Part shown: positions 16,514 to 24,094 of the stretch, piece after piece
Position numbering within the stretch: position 1 is the stretch's first letter
Layout of the letters: every line of letters begins with the position of its first letter
Origin: JBMZCV01 sp049613665
GTDB lineage: Bacteria > Bacteroidota > Bacteroidia > Chitinophagales > UBA2359
Length of the DNA stretch: 27,623 nucleotides
Assembly: GCA_049613665.1 (NCBI GenBank)
Contig: JBMZCV010000055.1
Span: forward strand, 1-27,623
Direction of reading: 5' to 3'
The notes under the pieces: generated by a model
Databases searched by the model: none
What the model was told of the DNA's origin: nothing
Seen by the model: the letters and a program-made list of their open reading frames with translations, nothing else
Program-made: the position numbers and the translations under genes

Positions 16514-16585
16514 GTATATTTTCATTTTTAGAAATGTGTTGTTTCTAAAAAAGCGATAAGTCATCATTTTTTATATTTGATTCTT

Positions 16586-16657
16586 TTAGAGGCTATTTAA
16601 ATTTTGTTTTTTTGATGCTTTTTTTAAGCCAAAGGATAGTATTTAAACAGCCTCTTA
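16586..16657. repeat. Inverted repeat built from the GAGGCTGTTTAAAT motif
   Basis: AGAGGCTATTTAAA (from 16588) pairs with TTTAAACAGCCTCT (to 16655) with one G-U pair and a T-rich loop of about 40 nt. The 60 nt that follow it (about 16660-16720) resemble the right end of the MITE-like element at 110-339 (GCAAAAACTCTAATCAACTT then ATTTTACAGCATA). No T-run follows, so it is a weak terminator at best. Confidence 0.5.
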
Positions 16658-16793
16658 GTCAAACAAGAGAAACAAATTGCTTCTTTTTCGCAAAAACTCT
16701 AATCAACTTATTTTACAGCATATCAGATACTTAAAAAGACTGTTTGGGTGGGTTATCAAAATAACAAAACAAAGATATAAAAAATAGTAAAAA

Positions 16794-18584
16794 ATGTTGA
16801 AATCACTAATTGCAGGCTGCCTACTTATTTTTTTGAGTTGGCTTATTCCTACCAATACCTTAAAAGCACAAGTAGAAACTCCTATACTTCACTGTGTAAA
16901 CATACAATCTAACGATGGAAGCATACAAATAACATGGCAACCGAGTTCGCCAAATCAATGTGGCGTTAGTTTTACGGCTTATAATATATATGTTGCCTTA
17001 TCCGAAACAGGCCCTTTTAGTCTATTGGCTACCATAACGAATGAAGGACAGACAACTTATAATGATAGCATGAGCGATGCAACAAACACATTGTATTTTT
17101 ATGTTACAAAAGAGTGTGCAGGCATAGAATCCCCTCCTTCCCAAACAGTAAGTACTGATTTTCCTATTGCACCTCCTGTAACGCTTGTGAGTGTATTGCC
17201 CGACAATACCGTACAGTTGGTTTGGGAAAATAGCACATCGCCCGAAACCTTTGGCTATATTATTTATCAAGCCAATGATGACGGCACTTTTTCGCCCATA
17301 GATACAATTTATGTGAGCCAAAACAGCAACTTTTATGGCGATATTGATGCACAACCAGACTTATATTCCGAAGCCTACAAAATTGCAGCTTTTGATAGTT
17401 GCTCTTTAGAGCCAGGGCCAACTAGCGAAACACATAGCACTATTTATTTAGAATATGATGTTGATGCTTGCAATGGCGAAGTCAGATTTGAATGGAATGG
17501 TTATGATGCGTGGAATATAGAAGAATATCGACTCGTAGAGGTGCTGCCAAGTGGTTTAAACCAACTTATTGTAACTTTAGACCCTCTTTTGCTGGCTTAT
17601 ACTCTCGAAGGATTAACTACTGCAACTTGTTTTGCTCTCGAAGCAGTAAAAAGTGGAAGCAATGGTACTACAAAAAGTCTTTCTAATGCTGTATGTATTG
17701 ACCCTGATTTTGTGGAATCGCCAGACTTTATATATATGACAAATGCAACTATCAACAATGATGGAGCAAGCGAAATAGAATGGATTATAGACAATAGCAT
17801 ACCTATCAATATCTTAAATATTCAACGAGGAATTTCCGATAGTAGCGACCTTAGTTATCTCACAAATTTCAGTCCTGCAGCTTTGCCCTTCGAATATACT
17901 GATGCCGCCATACAAAGCAATTTCAACAATTATGTCTATCAAATTGAGCATGTAGATGAGTGCGGACAGCAAGCTTTTTCTACTATTGCCCAAACAATAC
18001 TGCTCACAGGCCAAGACCAATTCGGAAACGGAAATCAAATCAATTGGACACCTTTTTATATTACACATGGCACTGTCACGGCTTATACAATTTATCGAGC
18101 CGATTTTTTTGGGCCAAATGATATGGGCAGTTTTACGGCTCTCGATGCTACCTCGCCTAGCGAATTGAGTTATACAGACATTATTAGCGGACTTGGCAGC
18201 AATGGTATTGGATTTTGCTACAAAATAGAAGCAACTTACACACTCAATTTGCCAAATGGCGTAAACGAAACCAATACAAGTGTTTCAAATGTACTGTGTA
18301 TTTCGCAAGCTTCGCAAATTCATGTTCCGAATGCCTTTGTGCCACAAGGCCAAAACAATATTTTCAAACCCATTATTACTTATCCCAATGCCGATGCCTA
18401 TGAAATGTTTGTAGTCAATCGTTGGGGCGAAATCATGTTTACGACTACCAATCCCGACGAAGGCTGGAATGGCGAATACAAAAGCGATATTGCACCTCAA
18501 GGTGTTTATTCTTACGTTATCAAAATGACGAGTTTTTCAGGCTATCAATTAGAAAGAAAAGGAACAGTTTTATTGATACGATAA
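16794..18584 (+). CDS. Secreted Fn3-like protein with type B T9SS sorting domain
   Basis: 596 residues. Signal peptide 1-25 (cleavage after LKA), then several beta-sandwich segments with fibronectin type III character (ITWQPSSPNQCGVSFTAYNI near 46-65, VQLVWENSTSPETFGYIIYQ near 140, a further pair after 225 and 415). The last 88 residues (509-596) are the gliding-motility-associated C-terminal domain: VPNAFVPQGQNN, VVNRWGEIMF, GWNGEY, APQGVYSYVI and a final KGTVLLIR. This domain sends proteins through the type IX secretion system to the cell surface or medium. The protein has paired cysteines suited to an exported location. It is likely an adhesin or matrix protein; no enzymatic motif is seen. 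Confidence 0.9.
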   Translation: MLKSLIAGCLLIFLSWLIPTNTLKAQVETPILHCVNIQSNDGSIQITWQPSSPNQCGVSFTAYNIYVALSETGPFSLLATITNEGQTTYNDSMSDATNTLYFYVTKECAGIESPPSQTVSTDFPIAPPVTLVSVLPDNTVQLVWENSTSPETFGYIIYQANDDGTFSPIDTIYVSQNSNFYGDIDAQPDLYSEAYKIAAFDSCSLEPGPTSETHSTIYLEYDVDACNGEVRFEWNGYDAWNIEEYRLVEVLPSGLNQLIVTLDPLLLAYTLEGLTTATCFALEAVKSGSNGTTKSLSNAVCIDPDFVESPDFIYMTNATINNDGASEIEWIIDNSIPINILNIQRGISDSSDLSYLTNFSPAALPFEYTDAAIQSNFNNYVYQIEHVDECGQQAFSTIAQTILLTGQDQFGNGNQINWTPFYITHGTVTAYTIYRADFFGPNDMGSFTALDATSPSELSYTDIISGLGSNGIGFCYKIEATYTLNLPNGVNETNTSVSNVLCISQASQIHVPNAFVPQGQNNIFKPIITYPNADAYEMFVVNRWGEIMFTTTNPDEGWNGEYKSDIAPQGVYSYVIKMTSFSGYQLERKGTVLLIR

Positions 18585-18587
18585 TAT

Positions 18588-18640
18588 TAAGTGTTAAGCA
18601 CTATTTAATGATAGGTAGATTCGTTGTTAACAGATTGAAA
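18588..18640 (-). repeat. 107-bp dispersed repeat, inverted partial copy
   Basis: TAAGTGTTAAGCACTATTTAA followed at 18621 by ATTCGTT and GTTAAC resembles the inverse of the 3' half of the 107-bp repeat. It begins 4 nt after the stop of the secreted protein gene. A GGCTGTTTAAATTT motif follows at 18690. Confidence 0.4.
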
Positions 18641-18783
18641 CTTTTGGTCTTTAATATTTTCCAATGTGATATGGAAACTTTGCTTTAAAGGCTGTTTAAA
18701 TTTATCATTCATAGTTTTGGTCAGACTATTTATTTTTTATGAAAATCTGAATTGTTGACAAATAAAATCAATTGAGTTCTTCG

Positions 18784-18839
18784 AAAAAAAAGCTTCCTGT
18801 ACTTGTAATTTATTATACAAGTGCAGGAAGCTTTTTTTT
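18784..18839. terminator. Strong bidirectional Rho-independent terminator
   Basis: A8-GCTTCCTGTACTTGTA (18784-18807) pairs with TACAAGTGCAGGAAGC-T8 (18816-18839) with a loop of 8 nt and one G-U pair. The A/T tracts make it work in both directions, ending the secreted-protein transcript (plus) and the marC transcript (minus). Confidence 0.92.
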
Positions 18840-18879
18840 GAGCATTATTTCAACTAAAATATACAATGCGGAGCAGCCT

Positions 18880-19518
18880 CTAAACATTTAATTTCAGCAA
18901 ATCGCTAATAATATTTGTTGTTCCGCTCACAATAAATTGAATACCAATAGTGATAACAATAAATCCCATAATCCGAGAAAGAGCCGAAATTCCGCTTCTT
19001 CCTAAAAGATTAAATAATTTTGGCGAAAAAAGAAAAATAAAATAAGTAACTATTCCTAACATCAAAATAGCAATTAAGATGTGAAAATAGGTTGCATAGT
19101 TCGTAGATTGTGTCGACATACTAATGAGCAAGGAAATAGAGCCAGGCCCAGCCAACATTGGCATAGCTAAAGGCGAAAAAGAAATATCTTCTTTCTCTAT
19201 GGCTTCTGCTTCCATTTCCTTGTTGATAGCCCGCCCTTTTTTGTAAGTGCCTCCCATAAGGTTGTAGCCAGACCGAACAATAATAAGCCCACCTGCAATT
19301 CGCATACTATCAATAGTTATTCCAAAAAAACTAAGTATATAAGTACCTAGCATTAAGAATGTTATAAGAATTAAAGCAAAATACACACAAGCTTTGAAAG
19401 CCTCTTTTTTTCGCAAATTATCGCTGTGTTGCTCCGTTAAACTTAAAAAAAGTGGAACAGCTCCCAAAGGATTCACAACGGAAAACAAAGCTGTAAAAAT
19501 ACCTAAAATTGCATTCAT
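18880..19518 (-). CDS. MarC family inner-membrane protein
   Basis: 212 residues, six predicted membrane helices. It has the MarC hallmarks: SVVNPLGAVPLFLSLT near the N-terminus, the GGLIIVRSGYNLMGG segment, and SPLAMPMLAGPGSISLLI after the hydrophilic central loop. Family members are integral inner-membrane proteins, often called NAAT transporters, without a settled substrate; the old link with multiple antibiotic resistance is not supported. I start it at ATG 19518. The frame continues open to 19596, but the extra 26 residues would cross the predicted promoter at 19563-19570 and lack similarity to the family. Confidence 0.9.
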   Translation of the reverse strand: MNAILGIFTALFSVVNPLGAVPLFLSLTEQHSDNLRKKEAFKACVYFALILITFLMLGTYILSFFGITIDSMRIAGGLIIVRSGYNLMGGTYKKGRAINKEMEAEAIEKEDISFSPLAMPMLAGPGSISLLISMSTQSTNYATYFHILIAILMLGIVTYFIFLFSPKLFNLLGRSGISALSRIMGFIVITIGIQFIVSGTTNIISDLLKLNV

Positions 19519-19562
19519 TTTCTTTCTTTTTTTTGTAACAAAATTAAAAACAATTAAGCAAG

Positions 19563-19570
19563 CAAAGGTA
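19563..19570 (-). promoter_or_regulatory. -7 element of the marC promoter
   Basis: The minus strand reads TACCTTTG, an exact TAnnTTTG match, 44 nt upstream of the chosen marC start. A matching -33 TTTG is not obvious. Predicted start of transcription is about 19556. Confidence 0.45.
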
Positions 19571-19596
19571 CAATTAAAGTGCAAGCTTTGTATCAA

Positions 19597-19641
19597 TTAA
19601 TGCTTAATTTTTGAATTTAAATATAAAAAATTAAGCATTAA
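19597..19641. repeat. 16-bp perfect inverted repeat upstream of marC
   Basis: TTAATGCTTAATTTTT (19597-19612) and its exact reverse complement (19626-19641) are separated by 13 nt. It lies 27-71 bp upstream of the marC -7 element, so it could be an operator, or a terminator of something read from the right. It is purely AT-rich in its outer part. Confidence 0.5.
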
Positions 19642-19737
19642 AACATAAAAAAAATATTTTGAAATATATGTTATAATCTTTTTGCTTCTAGTTTCCTTAA
19701 AAAAAAAAGAAAAAAAAATGTATTTTTTTGAAACATT

Positions 19738-19770
19738 TTTGTAACCGTTGCGTAAAGAATAGTATGTTTG
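19738..19770 (+). promoter_or_regulatory. Consensus Bacteroidota promoter of a putative small RNA
   Basis: TTTG (19738-19741), 21 nt, TATGTTTG (19763-19770). Both elements match the consensus exactly and the spacing is in the accepted range; this is the best promoter match in the window. No ORF follows it before a terminator at 19854-19889. Confidence 0.65.
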
Positions 19771-19776
19771 GAAATA

Positions 19777-19889
19777 ATAACGGCAAAAATATTTTTTCTA
19801 AACATAGCAAAACATTAAAAGGGTAATTGTAATAGTTTGGGTTTTTCATAAAGAGCTTGCATAGTATCATCTATCGCAAGCTTTTTTTT
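19777..19889 (+). ncRNA. Putative intergenic small RNA of about 110 nt
   Basis: The segment lies between a consensus promoter (19738-19770) and a terminator hairpin (19854-19889). It contains no start codon followed by an ORF of useful length. Its 3' end is strongly structured: TTTGGGTTT (19836-19844) can pair with AAACCCAAA (19897-19905) around the terminator stem, giving an extended stem-loop if transcription continues. The flippase downstream has its own -7 element at 19958-19965, so this is more likely an independent RNA than a leader, but an attenuator for the flippase cannot be excluded. The family is not recognised. The start point is predicted from promoter spacing. Confidence 0.4.
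19854..19889 (+). terminator. Rho-independent terminator of the putative small RNA
   Basis: AGCTTGC (19854-19860) pairs with GCAAGCT (19876-19882) followed by T7. The stem core is the same as in the hairpin at 10927-10969. No plus-strand gene lies upstream to need it: the neighbour on that side (marC) runs the other way. Confidence 0.7.
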
Positions 19890-19957
19890 ATGCTTTAAAC
19901 CCAAATAAGAACTTAAACAGATTATAGCTATTTTATCAAAAAAATGAGATTTATGTT

Positions 19958-19965
19958 TACATTTG
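19958..19965 (+). promoter_or_regulatory. -7 element of the flippase promoter
   Basis: TACATTTG is an exact TAnnTTTG match 45 nt before the TTG start at 20011; TTTA at 19932-19935 is a possible -33 with 22-nt spacing. TTTGTTG (19962-19968) and CAACAAA (19976-19982) form a hairpin overlapping it, followed by T7, so this could also be a weak terminator. Confidence 0.4.
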
Positions 19966-20010
19966 TTGTTTTTTGCAACAAACATTTTTTTAAACTAAAA
20001 ATCTTCCCTT

Positions 20011-21465
20011 TTGACTGATAAAAACAAACAAGCAAAGTTTTTGAGTAGTGCTGCTTTTCTGATTTTCGTAAATCTTATTGTCAAGCCGTTTTGGATTTTT
20101 GCGATAGACCGAAAAGTGCAAAACACTGTTGGAGAAGCACAATACGGCGAATATTTCGCTTTGTTCAATTATACTTTTTTGTTTTATGTCTTGCTAGATT
20201 TTGGCATCAACAGCTTCAATAGCCGAGCCATTGCTCAAAACCAAAATGCTTTAAATGACTATTTTCCTAATATGCTCATTGTGAAAAGCGGCCTTTCTAT
20301 CGTTTATTTGGCATTATGTTTTTTCTTTGCCCAATTTCAGACTTTCCAAACTTCATGGCTGCTGCTCATGTGTATCAATCAAATCTTGATTTCTTTTATC
20401 CTCTATTTTCGCTCCAACTTGCAAGGCTTACACCATTTCCGTACCGATAGTTTTATTTCTATACTCGACCGTTTGCTCATGATTTTTATATGTGCAGCTT
20501 TGCTCTATGGTAGTTTTACAACACAGGTTTTTCGCATCGAATATTTTATTTATGCCCAAACATTTGCGTATAGTATCGCTTTTGTGAGTAGTTTCATTTT
20601 GGTGGCAAGAGAGTTAAAAACACTTCATTTTTCGTTCAACACAAAGTTGTTTCTACCTATTCTAAAAAAAACCTATCCTTTTGCGTTACTTGGTCTTTTG
20701 ATGAGTCTCTATAATCGGATTGATGCCGTGATGATAAAATATTTGTTGGGTGAGGCAGGCAATGCCGAAGCAGGTATTTATGCGGCTGCTTATCGGTTGT
20801 TAGATGCTTTAAATATGGTTGCTGTTTTGTTGGCTACTATTTTGCTGCCTATGTTTGCGAGAATGTTTCAAAAAGGAGAAGATGTGCAGCCACTTTTGGC
20901 CTTGGGTGCTAAAATCGTATTTGTTGGTGCGACAGTTGGTGCAGTAAGTTGTTTTTTTTTCAAAATGCCTTTGATGGAGCTTTTATATGAAGAAGCTACG
21001 CCTTATTATGCCACTATTTTTGCCTATTTAATTTTGTCGTTTATCGCCATTTCGTCGGTTTATGTCTATGGAACTTTGCTAACCGCAAAAGGCAGCTTAA
21101 AAATTTTGAATCTCATTGCTCTTGCTGGTGTTGTCGTCAATATTTCGCTCAACTATTATTTTATTCCTATCTATAAAGCCTTGGGTGCTACGCAAGTAAC
21201 TTTTGTTACGCAAATCGTAGTTGCTCTAGCCCATATTTTCGCTACACACAAAGTTTTGAATATTTCTTTTCGTTGGCACACAATTTTTCAGCTAATCGCT
21301 TTTTTTGTAGCTTGTTGTAGTGTTGCCTTTTTTGTGGAGCAAATACCTTTTTTGCTATGGCAATATGCTTTTTCATTATCTTTAATATTGTGTTCGATTG
21401 TCGCTATTTTATTTCGCTTGTTAGATATAAAAAGCTTGATAAATTTGGCAAAAAGCATTCGATAA
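20011..21465 (+). CDS. Polysaccharide/oligosaccharide flippase (Wzx-like)
   Basis: 484 residues, very hydrophobic, with 12-14 predicted membrane helices along the whole chain, as in PST/Wzx lipid-linked oligosaccharide flippases. Visible family-like segments are the start FLSSAAFLIFVNLIVKPFWI, QYGEYFALFNYTFLFYVLLDFGIN (in two halves), the NRIDAVMIKYLLGEAGNAEAG stretch split around residues 240-260, and YAAAYRLLDALN. It would move a lipid-linked glycan across the inner membrane. The only possible start is TTG 20011: a stop (TAA 19996-19998) lies just upstream in frame and no ATG or GTG occurs near. No glycosyltransferase genes surround it, so the glycan is unknown. Its stop lies 2 bp from the end of the convergent metallo-hydrolase gene. 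Confidence 0.87.
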   Translation: MTDKNKQAKFLSSAAFLIFVNLIVKPFWIFAIDRKVQNTVGEAQYGEYFALFNYTFLFYVLLDFGINSFNSRAIAQNQNALNDYFPNMLIVKSGLSIVYLALCFFFAQFQTFQTSWLLLMCINQILISFILYFRSNLQGLHHFRTDSFISILDRLLMIFICAALLYGSFTTQVFRIEYFIYAQTFAYSIAFVSSFILVARELKTLHFSFNTKLFLPILKKTYPFALLGLLMSLYNRIDAVMIKYLLGEAGNAEAGIYAAAYRLLDALNMVAVLLATILLPMFARMFQKGEDVQPLLALGAKIVFVGATVGAVSCFFFKMPLMELLYEEATPYYATIFAYLILSFIAISSVYVYGTLLTAKGSLKILNLIALAGVVVNISLNYYFIPIYKALGATQVTFVTQIVVALAHIFATHKVLNISFRWHTIFQLIAFFVACCSVAFFVEQIPFLLWQYAFSLSLILCSIVAILFRLLDIKSLINLAKSIR

Positions 21466-21467
21466 AT

Positions 21468-22235
21468 TTAAACTTCCAATACCAAACCATCATAAGCAAC
21501 TTTTACATAAGGCGGTAAAAGTTGTTGAATATCTTTATGTTTTCCCATTCTGTGGCTCAAGTGCGTGATAAAAGCACGTTTGGGTTGCCACTCTTCGAGC
21601 AAAGCTAATGCCTCTGGCAAATTGAGATGCGACCAATGTGGTGCGTTTCTTCGCAAAGCACTAATCACTATCGTTTCGCTACCTTGCACTTTTGCCTTTT
21701 CGGTTTCTGACATATATTTTACATCTGTCAAATAGGTAAAACTGCCAATCCTGAACCCTAAAATAGGCAATTTTCCATGTATTACTTCAATTGGTATGAC
21801 TTCAAAACCATTGACTGAAAAAGGAATATCTTTGTCGATAGTGTGCAGCTCGAAACTTGGAGAACCAGCATATTTTTTTGGGCCAAAAGCATACGAATAG
21901 CGACTTTTCAGCCAATCCAACACTCGCTTTTTGGCATATAAAGGCATGTCTCGCTTTTGACGCAAAGTAAAAGGCCGCACATCATCAAGTCCAGCGACAT
22001 GGTCGTTGTGTTCGTGTGTAAACAAAATAGCATCGACATGAGTTACTTGCTCACGCATCATTTGCTGCCGAAAATCTGGGCCACAATCAATGAGCAAATT
22101 GCGATTTTCTTGTTCTATCAAAACAGAAACTCGTAGGCGTTTGTCTTTCATGTCGCTAGAAGTGCAAGCCTCACAATTGCAAGCTATCATTGGCACGCCC
22201 ATAGATGTTCCTGTACCTAAAAAAGTGATTTTCAT
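21468..22235 (-). CDS. Metallo-beta-lactamase-fold hydrolase, PhnP-like
   Basis: 255 residues. The metal-binding motif HEHNDH is at 74-79, followed by AGLDD, a later IHG histidine, TDVKYMSE and THLSHRMGKH near the end. The N-terminal GTGTSMGVP loop and the cysteine cluster CNCEAC (Cys19, Cys21, Cys24) are as in PhnP, where cysteines bind a structural zinc. PhnP is a cyclic phosphodiesterase of phosphonate breakdown, but no other phn genes are here, so a general phosphodiesterase or RNA-related role is as likely. It is the last gene of a three-gene minus-strand operon, 23 nt after the small conserved protein. It ends 2 bp from the convergent flippase gene with no terminator between. Confidence 0.88.
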   Translation of the reverse strand: MKITFLGTGTSMGVPMIACNCEACTSSDMKDKRLRVSVLIEQENRNLLIDCGPDFRQQMMREQVTHVDAILFTHEHNDHVAGLDDVRPFTLRQKRDMPLYAKKRVLDWLKSRYSYAFGPKKYAGSPSFELHTIDKDIPFSVNGFEVIPIEVIHGKLPILGFRIGSFTYLTDVKYMSETEKAKVQGSETIVISALRRNAPHWSHLNLPEALALLEEWQPKRAFITHLSHRMGKHKDIQQLLPPYVKVAYDGLVLEV

Positions 22236-22258
22236 GGATTTATATATTTTTATAAAAA

Positions 22259-22525
22259 TTATTTTTTCTCCACCAAAACCTTAGCATATAATTTTTTTAG
22301 GGCTGAAGGCAAATTTTCAACTTTCAATTCTATTTTGCTCAAAATGTCCATAATCGCATATATTTGTGCTTCGGTAGAGTGGTATCTATTCAGTACAATT
22401 ACCTTTTTTTTCTCCAAAATACAATAGCCCGTATTAAATGCACCTTTTCCTTTTCGCACTTGATAGCCGCCTTCTTTCAAAATCTGTTGCAGTTGTTTTA
22501 AGGTATTTTCAGTATATTTTATCAT
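22259..22525 (-). CDS. Small conserved Bacteroidota protein of unknown function
   Basis: 88 residues from ATG 22525 (an in-frame ATG at 22552 would add nine residues, MEQNEFLFF, which look spurious). It starts MIKYTENTLKQLQQILKEGG, followed by YQVRKGKGAFNTGYCILE, KKVIVLNRYHSTEAQI and a helical tail. I recall similar small proteins in other Bacteroidota next to genes for RNA or nucleotide metabolism, but no function is known to me. It is soluble with no signal peptide. It lies between the TrmH-like gene (36 nt upstream) and the PhnP-like gene (23 nt downstream) in the same operon. Confidence 0.75.
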   Translation of the reverse strand: MIKYTENTLKQLQQILKEGGYQVRKGKGAFNTGYCILEKKKVIVLNRYHSTEAQIYAIMDILSKIELKVENLPSALKKLYAKVLVEKK

Positions 22526-22561
22526 AAAAAATAAAAACTCGTTTTGTTCCAATCTGTTTTT

Positions 22562-23194
22562 TTAAATAGCTTTTGTTTTCAAGACTTTTTTCGACTTTTC
22601 TTCCCAAACTGCAAAGAGTTCATTCGCTTTTTTTGGCTCTAATGAAGGCGTGTCATACATATTTGCAGCCGCTCTTTGTCGATACGCTTCATACAAACTT
22701 ACTGCACATGCCACCGACACATTTAAGCTTTGCGTCAGTCCGATTTGTGGAATTTCAAAATTGCCATCGCTCAATCGCAAAGCTGTTTGCGACACGCCAC
22801 AACGCTCATTTCCGAAAAGTAACGCTACACTTTTTGTACAATCCAACTCATACAAACTTTTTGCTTCTTCATTTAAGTGAGTGCAAAAAACATACTCATA
22901 CTTTTTGCGAACTGCCTCAAAGCAGGCTTCTGTTGTGTTGAAATAATGCACATCAAGCCATTTCAAAGCATTGCCCGAGCTGCGTTTTCCGAGCGGACTT
23001 ACACCTTCCGCAATTTTGCAATATGAAATATCGTCCGTAAAAATCACATATACATCTTGCACACCAATAGAATCACAGGTTCTCAAAATAGCCGAAATAT
23101 TATGTCCATCATGCACATCTTCCAATATAACAGTCAAATCTTTTTGTCGTTTGTTTATTACATCTCTAAAGCGTTTTTCTCGTTTTGGAGTCAT
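22562..23194 (-). CDS. trmH: TrmH-type tRNA 2'-O-methyltransferase (SPOUT)
   Basis: 210 residues. It matches tRNA (guanosine-18-2'-O)-methyltransferase, which uses S-adenosylmethionine to methylate the ribose of G18 in the D-loop. The three SPOUT motifs are clear: HNISAILRTCDSIGV (Asn32, catalytic Arg38), LLFGNERCGVS (127-135) and IPQIGLTQSLNVSVACAVS (148-166), which form the knotted cofactor site. The C-terminal extension is typical of TrmH. It is the first gene of the minus-strand operon and has a good promoter 32 nt upstream. A related rRNA or tRNA target cannot be excluded, since SPOUT enzymes are similar. Confidence 0.9.
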   Translation of the reverse strand: MTPKREKRFRDVINKRQKDLTVILEDVHDGHNISAILRTCDSIGVQDVYVIFTDDISYCKIAEGVSPLGKRSSGNALKWLDVHYFNTTEACFEAVRKKYEYVFCTHLNEEAKSLYELDCTKSVALLFGNERCGVSQTALRLSDGNFEIPQIGLTQSLNVSVACAVSLYEAYRQRAAANMYDTPSLEPKKANELFAVWEEKSKKVLKTKAI

Positions 23195-23225
23195 CGTTTT
23201 TGCTGTTTTTTATCATGAAAAAAAG

Positions 23226-23257
23226 CAAATATAACACTTTTCGATAGAATAAGCGAA
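23226..23257 (-). promoter_or_regulatory. Promoter of the trmH operon
   Basis: On the minus strand TTCG (23257-23254), 20 nt, TATATTTG (23233-23226). The -7 element matches exactly and the -33 with one change. Predicted start is about 23220, giving a 26-nt leader for the ATG at 23194. Confidence 0.6.
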
Positions 23258-23318
23258 CTGATTTTTTAGACATACCATTTTTTGAAAGATAGTATGTCTA
23301 AAAAAAAGAACTCAAAAA

Positions 23319-23870
23319 CTAGCTTTTAGCTTTCGGAAAATTTGTATCTGCTTTGATTCGCTCAAGTTGCATAGTATGATGGTGCATGTGTGTAGTACAA
23401 AAATCAATCGTTTGAGCTATCGTAAATGAAGCTCCCAAAGGATGTTTGAAAACGCTATATGTCAGTTTTTCGCTTGGAAAAGCCGCCAAATAAGCTTCAA
23501 AACTTTGAGTAGTTTGCTCCCAATTTGTTTTTACAGTTTCAAAATCAATATTTTGAGAAGGCACTAAAGTATCTACACCATTTGGTATTTTCACTTTCAA
23601 AGGCGAATTTAAGACAAAGTTGAGCAACAATCTATTGAGATTTCCCTTGAGTTTTGTCATCAAAGTAAGCGGCCTGGCTTCATATTTATTCAGAAATTCT
23701 AAAACCTGCACCTCAGAAATAGCCAAATGATCTGCTACTTCTGTCATGCACCAAGAAGTAGGAGCAGGTTTAAAACTCCGTTGTTTTGTTGTTGCATTTT
23801 CGATATGTGCCAAAAAAGCAGCTTTTTGCTTTTGAAACTTAACAAACGAATCTTGAATTTGTGTATTCAT
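23319..23870 (-). CDS. DinB-like metal-binding protein
   Basis: 183 residues from ATG 23870 (an upstream in-frame ATG at 23897 would add nine lysine-rich residues that do not fit the family start MNTQIQDSF). It has DinB superfamily features: His48 in VADHLAISE and THMHHHTMQLERI at 160-172, with His161 and His165 as the other ligands. Such proteins form four-helix bundles binding Zn or Ni; some are thiol S-transferases, most are uncharacterised. It is distantly related to the DinB-like protein at 14405-14917 but is not a recent duplicate. It lies immediately downstream of the IS1-family remnant. Confidence 0.82.
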   Translation of the reverse strand: MNTQIQDSFVKFQKQKAAFLAHIENATTKQRSFKPAPTSWCMTEVADHLAISEVQVLEFLNKYEARPLTLMTKLKGNLNRLLLNFVLNSPLKVKIPNGVDTLVPSQNIDFETVKTNWEQTTQSFEAYLAAFPSEKLTYSVFKHPLGASFTIAQTIDFCTTHMHHHTMQLERIKADTNFPKAKS

Positions 23871-23893
23871 TATTTTTTTAATTTTCTTGTTTT

Positions 23894-24028
23894 TCAATCA
23901 GTTATTTGTTGTCTGAGCGTATGATTCTATCTTTCAATATGAACAGTTTGATTTGTTTCTTTGCCAACGCTAGTATATTTTACTGTACTCAATACTTTTT
24001 CGTATGCTGCCCAAAAATCACTAATACA
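23894..24028 (-). pseudogene. IS1-family transposase remnant (C-terminal part)
   Basis: The minus strand reads ISDFWAAYEKVLSTVKYT, then SVGKETNQTVHIER, a TAG stop, NHTLRQQITD and a TGA stop. This is the end of the IS1-type DDE domain: the D-W-AY-VL block, the VGKE-QT segment and the IER-N-TLRQ block carrying the last catalytic Glu. Both the N-terminal part and the final RKTLSFSK-like tail are missing or broken, so it is dead. It abuts the truncated rpn fragment at 24036-24088, which suggests that IS1 insertion or a deletion next to it removed the rest of that rpn copy. No intact inverted ends were found. Confidence 0.7.
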
Positions 24029-24035
24029 CTATGCG

Positions 24036-24088
24036 GATAGTTTTTTAAACCAAAACCTGTTAATATATTTGTCTTTTAATGCACTCAT
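24036..24088 (-). pseudogene. Truncated 5' end of an rpn gene
   Basis: The minus strand starts ATG 24088 and encodes MSALKDKYIN, identical to the start of the two complete rpn genes, then shifts frame because 8 bp are missing (TTAATGGATTGATATATTTG against TTAATATATTTG on the plus strand). Similarity ends near 24036, where the IS1-family remnant begins. The frame stops at 24029. It is the last, broken unit of the tandem array. Confidence 0.8.
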
Positions 24089-24094
24089 TTTTTT

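Noticed and set aside
16526..16552. TTTTAGAAA/TTTCTAAAA hairpin after the second M16 gene as a terminator
   Set aside because: It is only A/T pairs and is followed by AAAGCG rather than T residues.
19519..19596. N-terminal extension of MarC
   Set aside because: It crosses an exact -7 promoter element and MarC proteins begin close to the SVVNPLGAVP segment.
22573..22941. 122-codon plus-strand ORF opposite the trmH-like gene
   Set aside because: It is antisense to a clearly conserved gene and its protein is low-complexity with no family features.
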